Shown one piece after another: positions 7,049-16,040 of a stretch of 64,000 nucleotides of DNA. The position numbers and the translations under genes are program-made. This DNA is from RI-43 sp033764725. Its GTDB lineage: Bacteria > Pseudomonadota > Alphaproteobacteria > Caulobacterales > Aquidulcibacteraceae. Position 1 is the stretch's first letter; the number at the start of each line of letters is the position of its first letter. Where the stretch lies: positions 1-64,000 of the forward strand of contig JANRIR010000040.1 in NCBI GenBank assembly GCA_033764725.1, given 5' to 3'. The notes beneath the pieces are model-generated. The model worked only from the letters and a program-made list of their open reading frames with translations, ran no database searches and was not told the origin of the DNA.

Positions 7049-9034
7049 ATGACCGACGCCACGACCCCAGACAGCCTCAGCCTCCGCATGTTCGGACCGA
7101 TGCGCGTTCTGCGCGGCGGGGCGGCGCTGGAGATTCCCGCCTCGCGCAAGACGCGCGCGATCCTGGGGTTTCTGGCGCTCACTGGCCGGCCGACCTCGCG
7201 CCAGCGCCTGTGCGACCTCTTCTTCGACCGGCCGGATGATCCCCGCGCGGCGCTGCGCTGGAGTCTCGCCAAGATCAGGCTGCTCGTCGACGCGCCGGGC
7301 CGGCCGCGGCTGGTGGCCGAACGCGACAGCGTGCGCATCGATCTTTCGTCCGCCGACCTCGACGTCGCGACGGTTCTCGCCCTCGCGGCCAGACCGCCGG
7401 AAGCGGCCTCCGACAGCGAGCGCCGCGCAGCGCTTGCGCTGATCGCCGGCGATCTCCTGGAGGATTGCGAGCTTCCCGACCGGCCGGACTATGCGGCTTG
7501 GCTGGCGTCGCAACGGCAGGACATGCACGCCATCGCGCTGCGGCTTGCCCGCACGCAGGCCGAGCGCGCCAGCGGCGAGCAGCGGATCGTCGATCTGCAT
7601 CGGGTGCTGGCGCTGGATCCGCTGGATGAAGCGGCCGCGGCGTCGCTTGCGCGCGCCCTCGTTGCGGCCGGTCGGCGCGACGATGCGCACGCCATCGTCG
7701 CCGCAACCGAACGCGCGTTCCTCACGGCCGGCCTACAGGCCGGGCCAGCCCTGCGGATGAGCTTGCGATCCGGCCGCACCGCCGCGCCGCCGCCGGTCGC
7801 TGCGCAGCCGCCGTCGGCGCCGCCGTCGCCTGCAGCCTTGGACGACGGGCGCGTGAGCGTGGCGGTGATGCCGTTTCTCAACCACAGCAAGGAGGCGATC
7901 AGCGACGACCTGATGGACGGCCTGCTCGAAGCGACCGTTCACATGTTGTCGAAGTTTCGCGACATCCGCGTCGCCGGCGTTGCGAAGGCGCTGCAATTCA
8001 AAGGCGCGGTGCGCGATCCCGCCGCGATGGGCGAGGCGCTCGGCGTCGGCCTGCTGATCGGGGGCAGCGTGATGGTGCGCGACGGCGCCATGAAGCTGCG
8101 CTATCGGCTCGTGTCGGCGCAGGACGGCGCGCTGATCACCAGCGGCGACATCGAGCACGCCGGCGCCGATACGTTCGCGCTTCTGGAGGACGGCCCGGCG
8201 CGCTTGACGGTCGTCCTGGCCAAGCGGCTGATCGACTTCGCGCGCGCCGCGGCCATCGCCGCGCCGGCGGAACGGCGCAACGCCTGGCAGCATTATTACG
8301 CTGCAGTGGCGGAAGGCTTCGCCGCCTCGCCAGCCAAGTATGAATTGGCGCTGCAGCATCTGAACCGCGCCCTGGACGCCGCGCCGGCTTTCGCGCGCGC
8401 GGTTGGGGCCGCCGCCTGGAGCAAAGCCTGTCTCGGCTACGCCGATCGACCGGCCGATCGGCAAGAGGCGCTGATGCAGGCGCACCGCGCCATCAGGCTC
8501 GGCGGCGACGACGCCGAAACGCTCGCCGTCGCCGGCTGGGCGGCGGTCCATGTCGCCGGCGATTTCGACGCGGCCCTGCGCGCAGCCGAACAGGCCGTTC
8601 GCGCCAATCCGTTGTCGCGCGTCGCGTGGAGCACGGCCGGCTGGATTCGCACCATGGCGGGCGAAACCGAAACCCCGCTGCATGATTTCGATCGCGCCGA
8701 GGCGTGCGCCGCCGATGAGACCCATCTCGATAATGTCGATGGCGGCCGCGCCTTCGCCTATTGGCTCGCCCGCCGCTACGACGACGCCGAGCGCGCGGCC
8801 AACCGGTCCATCGAACGCCTGCCCGGGCATGTCGGCGCCCATGCGGTGGCGATGGCGAGCGCTCTGGCCAAACGCGACCTGCGCGCTGCGCGCGATGCGG
8901 GCGAGCGCTTTCTGCGCGTGTTTCCCGATGGCGTGGACACCGCGGCGCTCGCGTCCATCCCGCTGCGCGATGCGGAATCCAAGCGGCTGCTTTTGCACGC
9001 GGTCGGCGAGGCCTGCGCGGCTGCGCGCGCTTAA
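7049..9034 (+). CDS. SARP/BTAD-type regulator with C-terminal TPR repeats
   Basis: A 661-residue multidomain protein. Residues about 10-100 form an OmpR-like winged helix (LRMFGPMRVLRGGAALEIP, then RKTRAILGFLAL). A bacterial transcriptional activation domain rich in helical repeats follows (about 105-230). After a Pro/Ala linker comes a region like that between BTAD and TPRs in adenylate-cyclase-type regulators (VAVMPFLNHSKE, GVGLLIGGSV), then TPR-like helices to the end. The ATG at 7049 was chosen because the domain starts there; the upstream ATG-like start at 6953 adds low-complexity sequence. It is divergent from the beta-barrel gene at 6312-6914, a plausible target. Confidence 0.8.
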   Translation: MTDATTPDSLSLRMFGPMRVLRGGAALEIPASRKTRAILGFLALTGRPTSRQRLCDLFFDRPDDPRAALRWSLAKIRLLVDAPGRPRLVAERDSVRIDLSSADLDVATVLALAARPPEAASDSERRAALALIAGDLLEDCELPDRPDYAAWLASQRQDMHAIALRLARTQAERASGEQRIVDLHRVLALDPLDEAAAASLARALVAAGRRDDAHAIVAATERAFLTAGLQAGPALRMSLRSGRTAAPPPVAAQPPSAPPSPAALDDGRVSVAVMPFLNHSKEAISDDLMDGLLEATVHMLSKFRDIRVAGVAKALQFKGAVRDPAAMGEALGVGLLIGGSVMVRDGAMKLRYRLVSAQDGALITSGDIEHAGADTFALLEDGPARLTVVLAKRLIDFARAAAIAAPAERRNAWQHYYAAVAEGFAASPAKYELALQHLNRALDAAPAFARAVGAAAWSKACLGYADRPADRQEALMQAHRAIRLGGDDAETLAVAGWAAVHVAGDFDAALRAAEQAVRANPLSRVAWSTAGWIRTMAGETETPLHDFDRAEACAADETHLDNVDGGRAFAYWLARRYDDAERAANRSIERLPGHVGAHAVAMASALAKRDLRAARDAGERFLRVFPDGVDTAALASIPLRDAESKRLLLHAVGEACAAARA

Positions 9035-9080
9035 GACGCCGCGTTGGCGTCTGGCTGGCGCGCACGGCGGGGGTGGTCAT

Positions 9081-9102
9081 TTTTGTACTGACATGCCTAA
9101 AT
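9081..9102 (+). promoter_or_regulatory. Candidate operator site 1 of the catabolic island
   Basis: An AT-rich 22-base stretch opening with TTTTGTAC in the leader of the carboxymuconolactone-decarboxylase-like gene (start 9124). Aligned with the reverse complement of the palindrome at 15940-15961, 16 of 22 bases agree (TTTTGTAC, then CATGC, then AAA). It is less symmetrical than that site. If the TetR protein at 16041 binds here, it would control the first operon of the island. This is inference. Confidence 0.4.
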
Positions 9103-9123
9103 CCCTCAAAATCGGAGGGACCC

Positions 9124-9702
9124 ATGGCGACTGGCGAAGCGATCTTTCCCGATGCGGCGCAGCGCCTCGCGGGGCTTGCCGACGCCGCCATGGCGCCGCC
9201 GGCCCGAGCCGCGCTTTCGGCCTGGGGGCAGACGTTCAATCTCCACCGCGTGCTCGCCCACAGCCCCGATACGCTCGCCGCCTGGATGACGTTCGGCGCG
9301 CACATCCTGCGCAACAATGCGCTCGACGTGCGCCTGCGCGAACTGGTCGTGCTGCGCGTGGCCTGGATCACGCGCTCGTCCTACGAATGGGGCCAGCATG
9401 CGGGATTGTGCAAACGGCTCGGCATCCCCGATGAGGACGTAGCCCGCGTGCCGCTTGGGCCCGACGCGCCGGGCTGGACGCCGCTCGAAGCAGCCCTGCT
9501 GCGCGGCGTCGATCAGATGATGCGCGGATGGTCGATCGATGCGGACGTCTATCGCACGCTCGAAGGCGCGCTCACCGCCCAACAGCTTGTGGATTATGTT
9601 CTGCTCGTGGGCGAGTTCATTCTCGTAGCGCTCACCTTGAATGTTTTCCAGATCGAGAAGGACCCGGGCCTGGCGCCCTGGCCTGGCGAGGCGGCGCCGT
9701 GA
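9124..9702 (+). CDS. Carboxymuconolactone decarboxylase / AhpD-like protein
   Basis: A 192-residue protein of the carboxymuconolactone decarboxylase family. The core motif is present: LRELVVLRVAWITRSSYEWGQH, matching the helix with the active-site His found in family members that act on lactones or hydroperoxides; the CxxC pair of AhpD is absent. GGAGGG sits 5 bases before the ATG. The stop overlaps the GTG start of the MFS transporter gene. In the context of a P450, a Rieske oxygenase and SDRs it probably acts in the catabolic route encoded by the island; the substrate is unknown. Confidence 0.8.
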   Translation: MATGEAIFPDAAQRLAGLADAAMAPPARAALSAWGQTFNLHRVLAHSPDTLAAWMTFGAHILRNNALDVRLRELVVLRVAWITRSSYEWGQHAGLCKRLGIPDEDVARVPLGPDAPGWTPLEAALLRGVDQMMRGWSIDADVYRTLEGALTAQQLVDYVLLVGEFILVALTLNVFQIEKDPGLAPWPGEAAP

Positions 9703-11042
9703 GCGGCGCGCGCGAGGCGCCCTGGCCGTCGGAAAAGGTCGCGCTCTACACGATGCTCGTCCTCACCGTGGCGAGCATGTTCTCTTACATCGACCGCATC
9801 GTGCTGAACCTGATGGTCGGGCCGATCAAGGCGGCGTTCGGGCTGAGCGACACGCAGTTTTCGCTGCTGCAGGGCGCAGCTTTCGGCCTCTTTTATACGC
9901 TGGCGGCGCTGCCGATCGGCCGGCTGGTCGATTTCGCCGATCGCCGCCTGATCGTCGCGGTCGGCGCGGGCGTGTTCTCCGCCTTCACCGTGATGAGCGG
10001 GCTTGCGCGCAGCTATGTGGAATTGTTTCTCGCGCGCGTCGGCGTCGGCGCGGGCGAAGCGAGCCTCAATCCCGCAGCCTATTCCCTGCTCGCCGACACC
10101 TATCCCAAAGATCGTCTCGCCAGCGCGCTCGGCGTGTTCACCATGGGCGCCTTCATCGGCATCGGCTGCGCCTTCATTTTCGGCGGCGCCATCGTGCATT
10201 GGGCGATGACGGCGGGGCCGGTCACGCTGCCGCTATTGGGCGAAATCGCGCCGTGGCAGGTGGCGTTTCTCGTCGTCGGCGCGCCGGGCCTGCTCGTCGC
10301 GTTGTGGGCGCTCACCATCAAGGAGCCGCCGCGGCGCGGCGCCTTGAGCGACGGTCCGCTGAAGCCGCCGCCGCTGCGCGACGTCATCGCCCGCTTCTGG
10401 CGCCATCGCGCGCTTTATGGCCCGATGTTCGCCGGCTATTGCCTCATCACGCTGAACGGCTATGCGGGCGCGAGTTGGACGGCGGAGTTTTTCAAGCGCG
10501 TGCATGGCTGGAACGCAGCACAGGCGGGGCTTTGGTACGGCCTGTTCGGCGTGCTGATCGCCAGCGTGCTAGGCGCCTTCGTCGCCGGGCGGATCGCCGA
10601 CAGCGTCGGCAGGCGTCATCCCGACGCGGCGCTGCGCGTGGCGGCGCTGGCGATGCTGGGCTCATGGATTCCTTCCGCGATCGCCACGCTGACGCCCAAT
10701 CCCTGGACCGCGCTCGCCCTGCTCGCGGTCGCGCAATTCTTCACCACCTTCCCTTTCCCGCTCGCCGCCGCGACGTTGCAATTGTCGACGCCCAACCAGC
10801 ATCGCGGACAGACCTCGGCGGTCTATCTGTTCGTGATCAATCTGTGTGGGCTGACGCTCGGCCCGCTCATCATCGGCGTGATGAACGACCAGGTGTTCAC
10901 CGCCGCCGACGGCATCCGCTACTCGCTCGCCTGGGTGAACGCCGTGACCGCGCCTTTGGCTGCGCTCTTGTTGTGGTCCGCGTTGAAGGGCTATCGCGAC
11001 ACGCGCGCGGCGCTCGACGGCCCTCAGCCATCGCCCACATAA
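9699..11042 (+). CDS. MFS transporter (spinster-like)
   Basis: A 447-residue major facilitator with about 12 transmembrane helices. The first reads LYTMLVLTVASMFSYIDR; the cytoplasmic loop 2-3 motif appears as GRLVDFADRR and the equivalent in the second half as GRIADSVGRR. The GTG at 9699 overlaps the stop of the previous gene (GTGA) and gives a protein of normal length; the long upstream extension is a shadow. Its 3' end overlaps the convergent Rieske gene by 19 bp. It probably carries the island's substrate or an intermediate across the inner membrane; the substrate cannot be inferred. Confidence 0.85.
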   Translation: MSGAREAPWPSEKVALYTMLVLTVASMFSYIDRIVLNLMVGPIKAAFGLSDTQFSLLQGAAFGLFYTLAALPIGRLVDFADRRLIVAVGAGVFSAFTVMSGLARSYVELFLARVGVGAGEASLNPAAYSLLADTYPKDRLASALGVFTMGAFIGIGCAFIFGGAIVHWAMTAGPVTLPLLGEIAPWQVAFLVVGAPGLLVALWALTIKEPPRRGALSDGPLKPPPLRDVIARFWRHRALYGPMFAGYCLITLNGYAGASWTAEFFKRVHGWNAAQAGLWYGLFGVLIASVLGAFVAGRIADSVGRRHPDAALRVAALAMLGSWIPSAIATLTPNPWTALALLAVAQFFTTFPFPLAAATLQLSTPNQHRGQTSAVYLFVINLCGLTLGPLIIGVMNDQVFTAADGIRYSLAWVNAVTAPLAALLLWSALKGYRDTRAALDGPQPSPT

Positions 11043-12370
11043 TCGCGCAGCGTCCGATGAAAGGCGCGAATGCGGTTTTCCTGATAGCGCGCGAGCGTCG
11101 TGCGTCCCGATTGCAGACGCTTCATGCCTTTCTGCACCGCCCAGAGATTGGAGGCGTCCTGATCGAAGATCACGCCGAGCCCACCCAGTTCGGGCGCATT
11201 GGTCCAGCTCTCCTCCGCACCCAACAGACGAAGCTTCGCCGGCGCCGGACGCGGCTTGTCCTTCGGCGCAGGCGTCAACAAATACACCTCCATCAGACAC
11301 CAATCGGGATCGTGACCGTAGGGACGGAAGCGATACGTGATCGGCGCGTTCATGCCCCACCAGCAGACGAGATTGGGAAAAATCCAATACTGGATCGTGT
11401 CGATCGCTTCGGACACGGTGAGCTTTTCGGCGTCGTCGCCCAGGAGAGGACGCAATTGCGCCCGGCGCCGCTTGGCCATCTCCCGGCGCGCGGTCGACCC
11501 TGGCGGCACGGACACAGCGGCGCCCTCGGCCTCTGACGCCTGCAACACCTCGTCCGGCGTGAGCGGCCCTTGCGAGGGCGACGCGATCCCCCGCGGCGAG
11601 ATCATCCGGGAATAATGTTTCTTGTCGGGCCAAACATCATATTGCGTGTTGAAGTCGCCGATATAGGCCGCCGCCTGCGGGTGCGTGTCGGTGACGTGAA
11701 ACGACTCCACGAACGCTTCGAGGGCGACCTTCCAATTGCACGCGAGCGGCCGGGCCACATGCGCGGCGGTGACGCGATCCTCCATCGGCCAGCGCGCAAA
11801 AATCGCAGGAATATCCTCCAGATAGGTCTCGAGCGGCGGCGCGCGTTCGTCGAAGCAGACGAACACGAAGCCGCCCCACAGGCCGGTGCGCGCTTCAGGC
11901 AGACGGAACCCTTTTGTGCGCACGTGCGGAAAATCCCACGGCGTCGGCGCCGATTTCAGCGAGCCGTCGAGCGACCAGGTGAAGCCGTGGAACGGACAGC
12001 GAAATTCGCTCACGCTCCCGGCGCAATCGCGCAATTGGCGGCCGCGATGCAGACAGGCGTTGTGATAGGCGCGCACGGCGTCGGCGCCGGTGCGCACAAT
12101 GATGAGCGAGGCGTCGCCGATCTCGTAGACGACGCAATCACCCACTTTGGCGATCTCATCGGCGCGGCACGCCATCTGCCACACGCGCGGCCACAGCTTC
12201 GCCTGCTCGGCGCGCGCATATTCGGCGCTCGTATAGGCCGACACGTTCACGCCGTGCAGGCCGATATCGTGGAATGGCGCCTCCTCGAGCTGCCACGGTA
12301 TCTCGCCGCCGTCGCTCTCCAGGAGGTCGCGCACGGTCGGCCGCGGCCGCTGCAAATAATCGTCAGCCAT
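11024..12370 (-). CDS. Rieske-type ring-hydroxylating oxygenase, alpha subunit
   Basis: A 448-residue non-haem iron oxygenase. The N-terminal Rieske domain has both [2Fe-2S] motifs, CLHRG and CPFHG, at about residues 105-130. The catalytic domain has the Fe-ligand helix with His in ESFHVTDTHP and an acidic third ligand probably in FDQDASN. The operon encodes no beta subunit, ferredoxin or reductase, so electron transfer must come from elsewhere. It is the last gene of a five-gene operon starting with the P450 (15928), overlaps the ThuA-like gene by 8 bp and has GGGAG before its ATG. It probably hydroxylates or demethylates an aromatic or terpenoid intermediate. Confidence 0.85.
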   Translation of the reverse strand: MADDYLQRPRPTVRDLLESDGGEIPWQLEEAPFHDIGLHGVNVSAYTSAEYARAEQAKLWPRVWQMACRADEIAKVGDCVVYEIGDASLIIVRTGADAVRAYHNACLHRGRQLRDCAGSVSEFRCPFHGFTWSLDGSLKSAPTPWDFPHVRTKGFRLPEARTGLWGGFVFVCFDERAPPLETYLEDIPAIFARWPMEDRVTAAHVARPLACNWKVALEAFVESFHVTDTHPQAAAYIGDFNTQYDVWPDKKHYSRMISPRGIASPSQGPLTPDEVLQASEAEGAAVSVPPGSTARREMAKRRRAQLRPLLGDDAEKLTVSEAIDTIQYWIFPNLVCWWGMNAPITYRFRPYGHDPDWCLMEVYLLTPAPKDKPRPAPAKLRLLGAEESWTNAPELGGLGVIFDQDASNLWAVQKGMKRLQSGRTTLARYQENRIRAFHRTLRDYVGDG

Positions 12371-13118
12371 CGTCGCTCTCCCTGGTGAGCATCCAGCGCA
12401 GGCCGCGCGTCAAAATCTCTCGGAATTGCTCCGTCGCCCACGCGCCGCGTTCGACGACCGGAAAATAGGGCGTCCGGTGCTGCGCGTCATAATGCCCGCG
12501 CGCATGCCCGAGCGTGCAATAGAGCACCGCGCCCTGGCCCCAGCGCCGCAGATAAAGGATCGGGCGCACCGCGTCGTCGCGCCAATCCCGATCGACGAAA
12601 CCAGGCGCTTCGCCCCGATAGCGGGCCGCCAGCAGCACCTCCACATCCGCGCGCATGCGCATGAGATAGAGTTCATCCTCCACCGCGAACGGTTCAAGGC
12701 CGGCGGTGAGCGGATGCGCAGGCTTGAGATTTTCGACCATAAAGGGGCCGATCGGCGGATGCGCAGCGAACTGGGCGCCCAGGAGGTCGAGGAAGAGCTC
12801 GCCGCCCGCGCGGCGGCCGACGCCCTCGGGCCCGAACGACAACAGAGAATTGGTTGCGTGCAGCGCGAACCATCGCCCGCCGCGCGCGACGAATTCCGCA
12901 AGCGCGGCTTGCGCCGACGCCGATGGTTCTACATCGCACGTATAGCTCACCACGAAAGCGGCGCGGTCGAGCCGGTCGAGCCGCTCATAATCCGGCGCGG
13001 CGATGGTGCGGACGTGTTCATGGACCGCGAGCGCCTTCAGGAGTTCAAGCCGCGCGAAGTCGAAATCGTGGCCGAGCCCGCCGGTCACGAGATAGCCGTC
13101 GATGCGCGCAGCGGTCAT
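12363..13118 (-). CDS. ThuA-like protein
   Basis: A 251-residue protein with the fold of ThuA (trehalose-utilisation, class I glutamine amidotransferase-like): an N-terminal beta strand DGYLVTGGLGHDF, the strand-turn RWFALHATNS, and the characteristic ARGHYD-like ending (GHARGHYDAQH). ThuA relatives act on sugars or other small molecules, but few have known reactions. RBS GAGGGG precedes the ATG. It lies between an SDR gene and the Rieske gene in one operon, an unusual company for ThuA, and may act on a ring-cleavage or conjugate intermediate. The role is inferred only from context. Confidence 0.7.
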   Translation of the reverse strand: MTAARIDGYLVTGGLGHDFDFARLELLKALAVHEHVRTIAAPDYERLDRLDRAAFVVSYTCDVEPSASAQAALAEFVARGGRWFALHATNSLLSFGPEGVGRRAGGELFLDLLGAQFAAHPPIGPFMVENLKPAHPLTAGLEPFAVEDELYLMRMRADVEVLLAARYRGEAPGFVDRDWRDDAVRPILYLRRWGQGAVLYCTLGHARGHYDAQHRTPYFPVVERGAWATEQFREILTRGLRWMLTRESDDG

Positions 13119-13128
13119 GGCGGGCCCC

Positions 13129-13878
13129 TCATGCCGTCAGGCCTCCATCGACGGCGAACAGCGCGCCGGTGATGAAGCGCGCCTCCGGGCCGACGAGAAA
13201 AGCCGCGGCGCCGGCGATGTCGCCGGGTTCGCCCACGCGGCCGATCGGATGCAGCGCAGCCGTGCGCGCGCGCGCCGCCTCGGGGTCGCCGGTCGCGGCG
13301 CGCAGCCGCGCCACCATCGGGGTTTCCACCGACCCCGGCGCCAGGGTGTTGCAGCGCACATCGAGGCCGCGTCGTCCCGCATGCAGCGCGACCGCGCGCG
13401 TCAAGATGTGCACGCCCGCCTTGCTCGACGCATAGGCCGCCATGTCCGCCGGCGGCCGCACGCCCGCGGCCGAACCGATATTGACGATCGCGCCGCCGGT
13501 CGCCGCCATCAGGCGTAGCGCCGTGCGGCAGCCGAGAAACACGCCGTCGAGATTGACGGCGTGCACGCTGCGCCAGTACGCGAGCGTCATGTCATCCAGA
13601 GCCGCGGGGCCAGGATTGATTCCCGCATTGTTGACGAGGATGTCGAGGCCGCCGGATTCGGCGAGGTGCGCTGCAAGCGCAGTCCACGCGCTTTCGCTCG
13701 TCACGTCGAGGATGTGAAAACTTTGCCCTAGCGCCTCGGCGCATTGGCGGCCGGCGCTTTCATCGATGTCGGCGATGATCACGGTTGCGCCGTCTTGCGC
13801 GAGGCGTGCGGCGATGCTTGCGCCGATGCCCATGGCGGCGCCTGTGACCAGCGCGCGTTTGCCGGCCAGTGCGGTCAA
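13129..13878 (-). CDS. Short-chain dehydrogenase/reductase (island SDR 1)
   Basis: A 249-residue classical SDR with the NAD(P)-binding TGAAMGIG near residue 12, NNAG near 87, the active-site Ser and YASSK catalytic motif, and a C-terminal GALFAVDGG. The start is a TTG at 13878 that overlaps the stop of the upstream SDR (TTGA). It is the third gene of the P450 operon. An acidic residue after the second strand (ADIDES) suggests NAD(H) preference. It probably oxidises a hydroxyl produced by the P450 or the Rieske enzyme. Confidence 0.85.
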   Translation of the reverse strand: MTALAGKRALVTGAAMGIGASIAARLAQDGATVIIADIDESAGRQCAEALGQSFHILDVTSESAWTALAAHLAESGGLDILVNNAGINPGPAALDDMTLAYWRSVHAVNLDGVFLGCRTALRLMAATGGAIVNIGSAAGVRPPADMAAYASSKAGVHILTRAVALHAGRRGLDVRCNTLAPGSVETPMVARLRAATGDPEAARARTAALHPIGRVGEPGDIAGAAAFLVGPEARFITGALFAVDGGLTA

Positions 13879-14639
13879 AACTGCACGCGCTTGGTGAAGC
13901 CGCCGTCGATCACCAGATTGGCGCCGGTGATGTAGCCGGCCAGCGGGCTCGACAGGAACGCCACCGCCGCCGCGACATCCGCAGGCGATCCCATGCGCCC
14001 GCCTGGAATGGCGGCAAGCGTGCTCTCATAAAAGGCAGGCGCGTTGGCCTTGAGATAGGCCCAGCCGCCGTCTTCGGTCCAGATCGGCCCCGGCGACACG
14101 ACGTTCACCCGCACCTTCTTCGCCGCAAGCGCCTGCGATAGATTCTTGGCGTAATTGATGAGCCCGGCCTTCACCACATTATAGGGCTGCGGCGCGCTGA
14201 AGGTTTCGAATGCAGCGGTGGAGGAGATCATCACGATCGCGCCGCCGCGCGCTTCCAGATGCGTCCGCGCCGCGTCGATCAAATGATACGGCGCCAACAG
14301 GTCGATCTCGAAATTGCGCCGCCATTGATCTTCGCCTGTGCGCCCGCCTCCTCCGGCGCTGACATTCGAGACGACGATGTCGAGCCCGCCCATCGCTTGC
14401 GCGGCGTTGGCGACGAAGGCGCGCAGAGCTTCGCCGTCGGCGACGTCGACGCCGGCGCCGATCGCCTTCACGCCGTGCGCGCGCGCCGTCTCTTCAGCGA
14501 CGTTGCGCGCCGCTTCTTCCGAACGGGCGCACAGTGCGATGTCGGCGCCCTCCGCCGCCAGCCGCTCGACGATGGCGCGCCCAAGGCCACGCGTGCCGCC
14601 GGTGACGAGCGCGACTTTGCCGCGAAGGGAGAGATCCAT
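13875..14639 (-). CDS. Short-chain dehydrogenase/reductase (island SDR 2)
   Basis: A 254-residue classical SDR: TGGTRGLG near the N terminus, the SNVS variant of NNAG, ISST with the active-site Ser, YNVVK catalytic motif, and the C-terminal GANLVIDGG. A basic patch after strand 2 (CARSEEA) leaves the NADP/NAD preference open. AGGA lies 9 bases before the ATG, 5 bp after the P450 stop. It is the second gene of the operon. Two divergent SDRs in one operon suggest two successive alcohol/ketone steps in the pathway. Confidence 0.85.
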   Translation of the reverse strand: MDLSLRGKVALVTGGTRGLGRAIVERLAAEGADIALCARSEEAARNVAEETARAHGVKAIGAGVDVADGEALRAFVANAAQAMGGLDIVVSNVSAGGGGRTGEDQWRRNFEIDLLAPYHLIDAARTHLEARGGAIVMISSTAAFETFSAPQPYNVVKAGLINYAKNLSQALAAKKVRVNVVSPGPIWTEDGGWAYLKANAPAFYESTLAAIPGGRMGSPADVAAAVAFLSSPLAGYITGANLVIDGGFTKRVQF

Positions 14640-14644
14640 GAGCG

Positions 14645-15928
14645 TTATTCCTGGTTGCGCACGGTGAAACGAAGCGGCAGTTCGACCAGCCCGCGATGCT
14701 GCGCGCTGGCGACGCGCTGCAGCGCCTCCGGCGGGCAGTCGAGCGCGATCGCATCCCAGCGCGCGAGACATCGCCGAAAGGCGATGAACAGCTCCTTGCG
14801 CGCCAGCATGGCCCCAACGCAGAAATGAATGCCGCCGCCGAAGGCCATGTGCTGTCCGGCATTGGCGCGCGCGACATCGATCTGCGCCGGATCGGGAAAC
14901 ATGACGGGATCGCGATTGGCCGCGCCGTAGCGCAGATGCACGATGTCGCCGGCCTGGATCGCTGCTCCGCCGATCTCCACATCGCGCAGCGCGCGCCGAT
15001 AATGCCCTTGCACCGGGCTTTCTGCGCGCAGCACTTCTTCCACGAACGTGCGCAGCGCGCGATCCGACCCGTCGCGCACGCTCTCCTGCAGGCCCGGCGT
15101 CAGGCACAGCCGCAAGAGCCCCGCCGACAACGTGTTGGTCGTCGTTTCGTTGCCCGCCACCATCAGCTGCACGAGGATCGACACGAGTTCCTCGTCGCGC
15201 AGATATCCGCCCTCCTCTGTGCGCGCGTTCGCGAGATCGCTCAGCAACGAGCCGTTCGGCGCCGCACGCCGGCGTTCGGCCTCCGCAAGCAGAAACACGA
15301 TTGCGTCGCGCTGGCGCTCGGCTGCGGCGATCAAGGTGTCGTCGTCGCCCATCAGGCCGAGGATCTGGATGAAAGCGTCCGACCAGTCCTTCAACAGCCA
15401 GATGTCGGCGCGGTCGAGGCCGAGTTGATCGGCGATCACTGTCAGGGGCAGCGGGGCGGCGAACGCGCGCACGAAATCGCAGGCGCCGTGATCGCCGATC
15501 GCCTGCAGCAGATCGTGCACGATCGCATCGATCCCCGGCGCCAGCGCCTCCACCTTGTGCGCGCTGAACACCGCGTTCACGAGCGGGCGCAGGCGCGTGT
15601 GCGTGGGCGGATCGGCGCCGACGAGGGTCGGCGTAAAGACGACGGTTGAGTCCAGGATCGCGCGCGCGCGCGCCGGCAGCCCCCCCGGCCGCAAGGACGG
15701 CCGATCGACCTGCGCGGAAAACGCCTCGTTGTCGCGCAGCACGTCCTGAATGAGGGCGTAGTTCGCCACGATCCAAACGCCGGTGTCGGGATCCCGCGCG
15801 ACGCCGCCTTGCGCCTGCAGCGCTGCATAGAACGCCCACGGCTCCGCGATGATCGCGGGGTCGCGCAGACTGGCCTGCGCCGTGCGCGTCGGCGACGCCG
15901 AACCATGATCGACCAGTGCGTCTGGCAT
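14645..15928 (-). CDS. Cytochrome P450
   Basis: A 427-residue soluble bacterial P450. The I-helix oxygen-binding motif is AGNETTT (258-264), the ExxR motif is EEVLR (297-301), and the haem-binding loop FGGGIHFC carries the axial Cys370. No ferredoxin or reductase gene is nearby. The ATG at 15928 gives a normal-length protein; longer readings add Arg-rich non-homologous sequence and run across the operator at 15940. It heads a five-gene operon divergent from a TetR gene. Bacterial P450s of this kind hydroxylate terpenoids, steroids or aromatic side chains; the substrate here is unknown. Confidence 0.9.
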   Translation of the reverse strand: MPDALVDHGSASPTRTAQASLRDPAIIAEPWAFYAALQAQGGVARDPDTGVWIVANYALIQDVLRDNEAFSAQVDRPSLRPGGLPARARAILDSTVVFTPTLVGADPPTHTRLRPLVNAVFSAHKVEALAPGIDAIVHDLLQAIGDHGACDFVRAFAAPLPLTVIADQLGLDRADIWLLKDWSDAFIQILGLMGDDDTLIAAAERQRDAIVFLLAEAERRRAAPNGSLLSDLANARTEEGGYLRDEELVSILVQLMVAGNETTTNTLSAGLLRLCLTPGLQESVRDGSDRALRTFVEEVLRAESPVQGHYRRALRDVEIGGAAIQAGDIVHLRYGAANRDPVMFPDPAQIDVARANAGQHMAFGGGIHFCVGAMLARKELFIAFRRCLARWDAIALDCPPEALQRVASAQHRGLVELPLRFTVRNQE

Positions 15929-15939
15929 GCATCCGTCTC

Positions 15940-15961
15940 TTTTGTGCATGAGTGTACAAAA
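15940..15961. promoter_or_regulatory. Palindromic operator between P450 operon and TetR gene (site 2)
   Basis: Arms TTTTGTGCA (15940-15948) and TGTACAAAA (15953-15961) are reverse complements except at one position, around the spacer TGAG. It is the most AT-rich point of the 112-bp divergent region, 12 bp upstream of the P450 start and 80 bp upstream of the TetR start. TetR-family repressors usually bind such palindromes in the divergent promoter beside their own gene. Related sequences lie at 9081 and 19274. Confidence 0.6.
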
Positions 15962-16040
15962 CCGCCTGCGTCCCAGCAACCCCTTGACGGAGGCGCGGAC
16001 ACGCGAAAACCCTGCGTTGAGAGAGCGACGGAGCCATCTC

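Noticed and set aside
13875..16037. A 720-codon minus-strand frame joining SDR 2 to sequence over the P450 gene
   Set aside because: The first two thirds are Arg-rich and out of frame with the P450 motifs; the SDR begins cleanly at 14639 with its own ribosome site.
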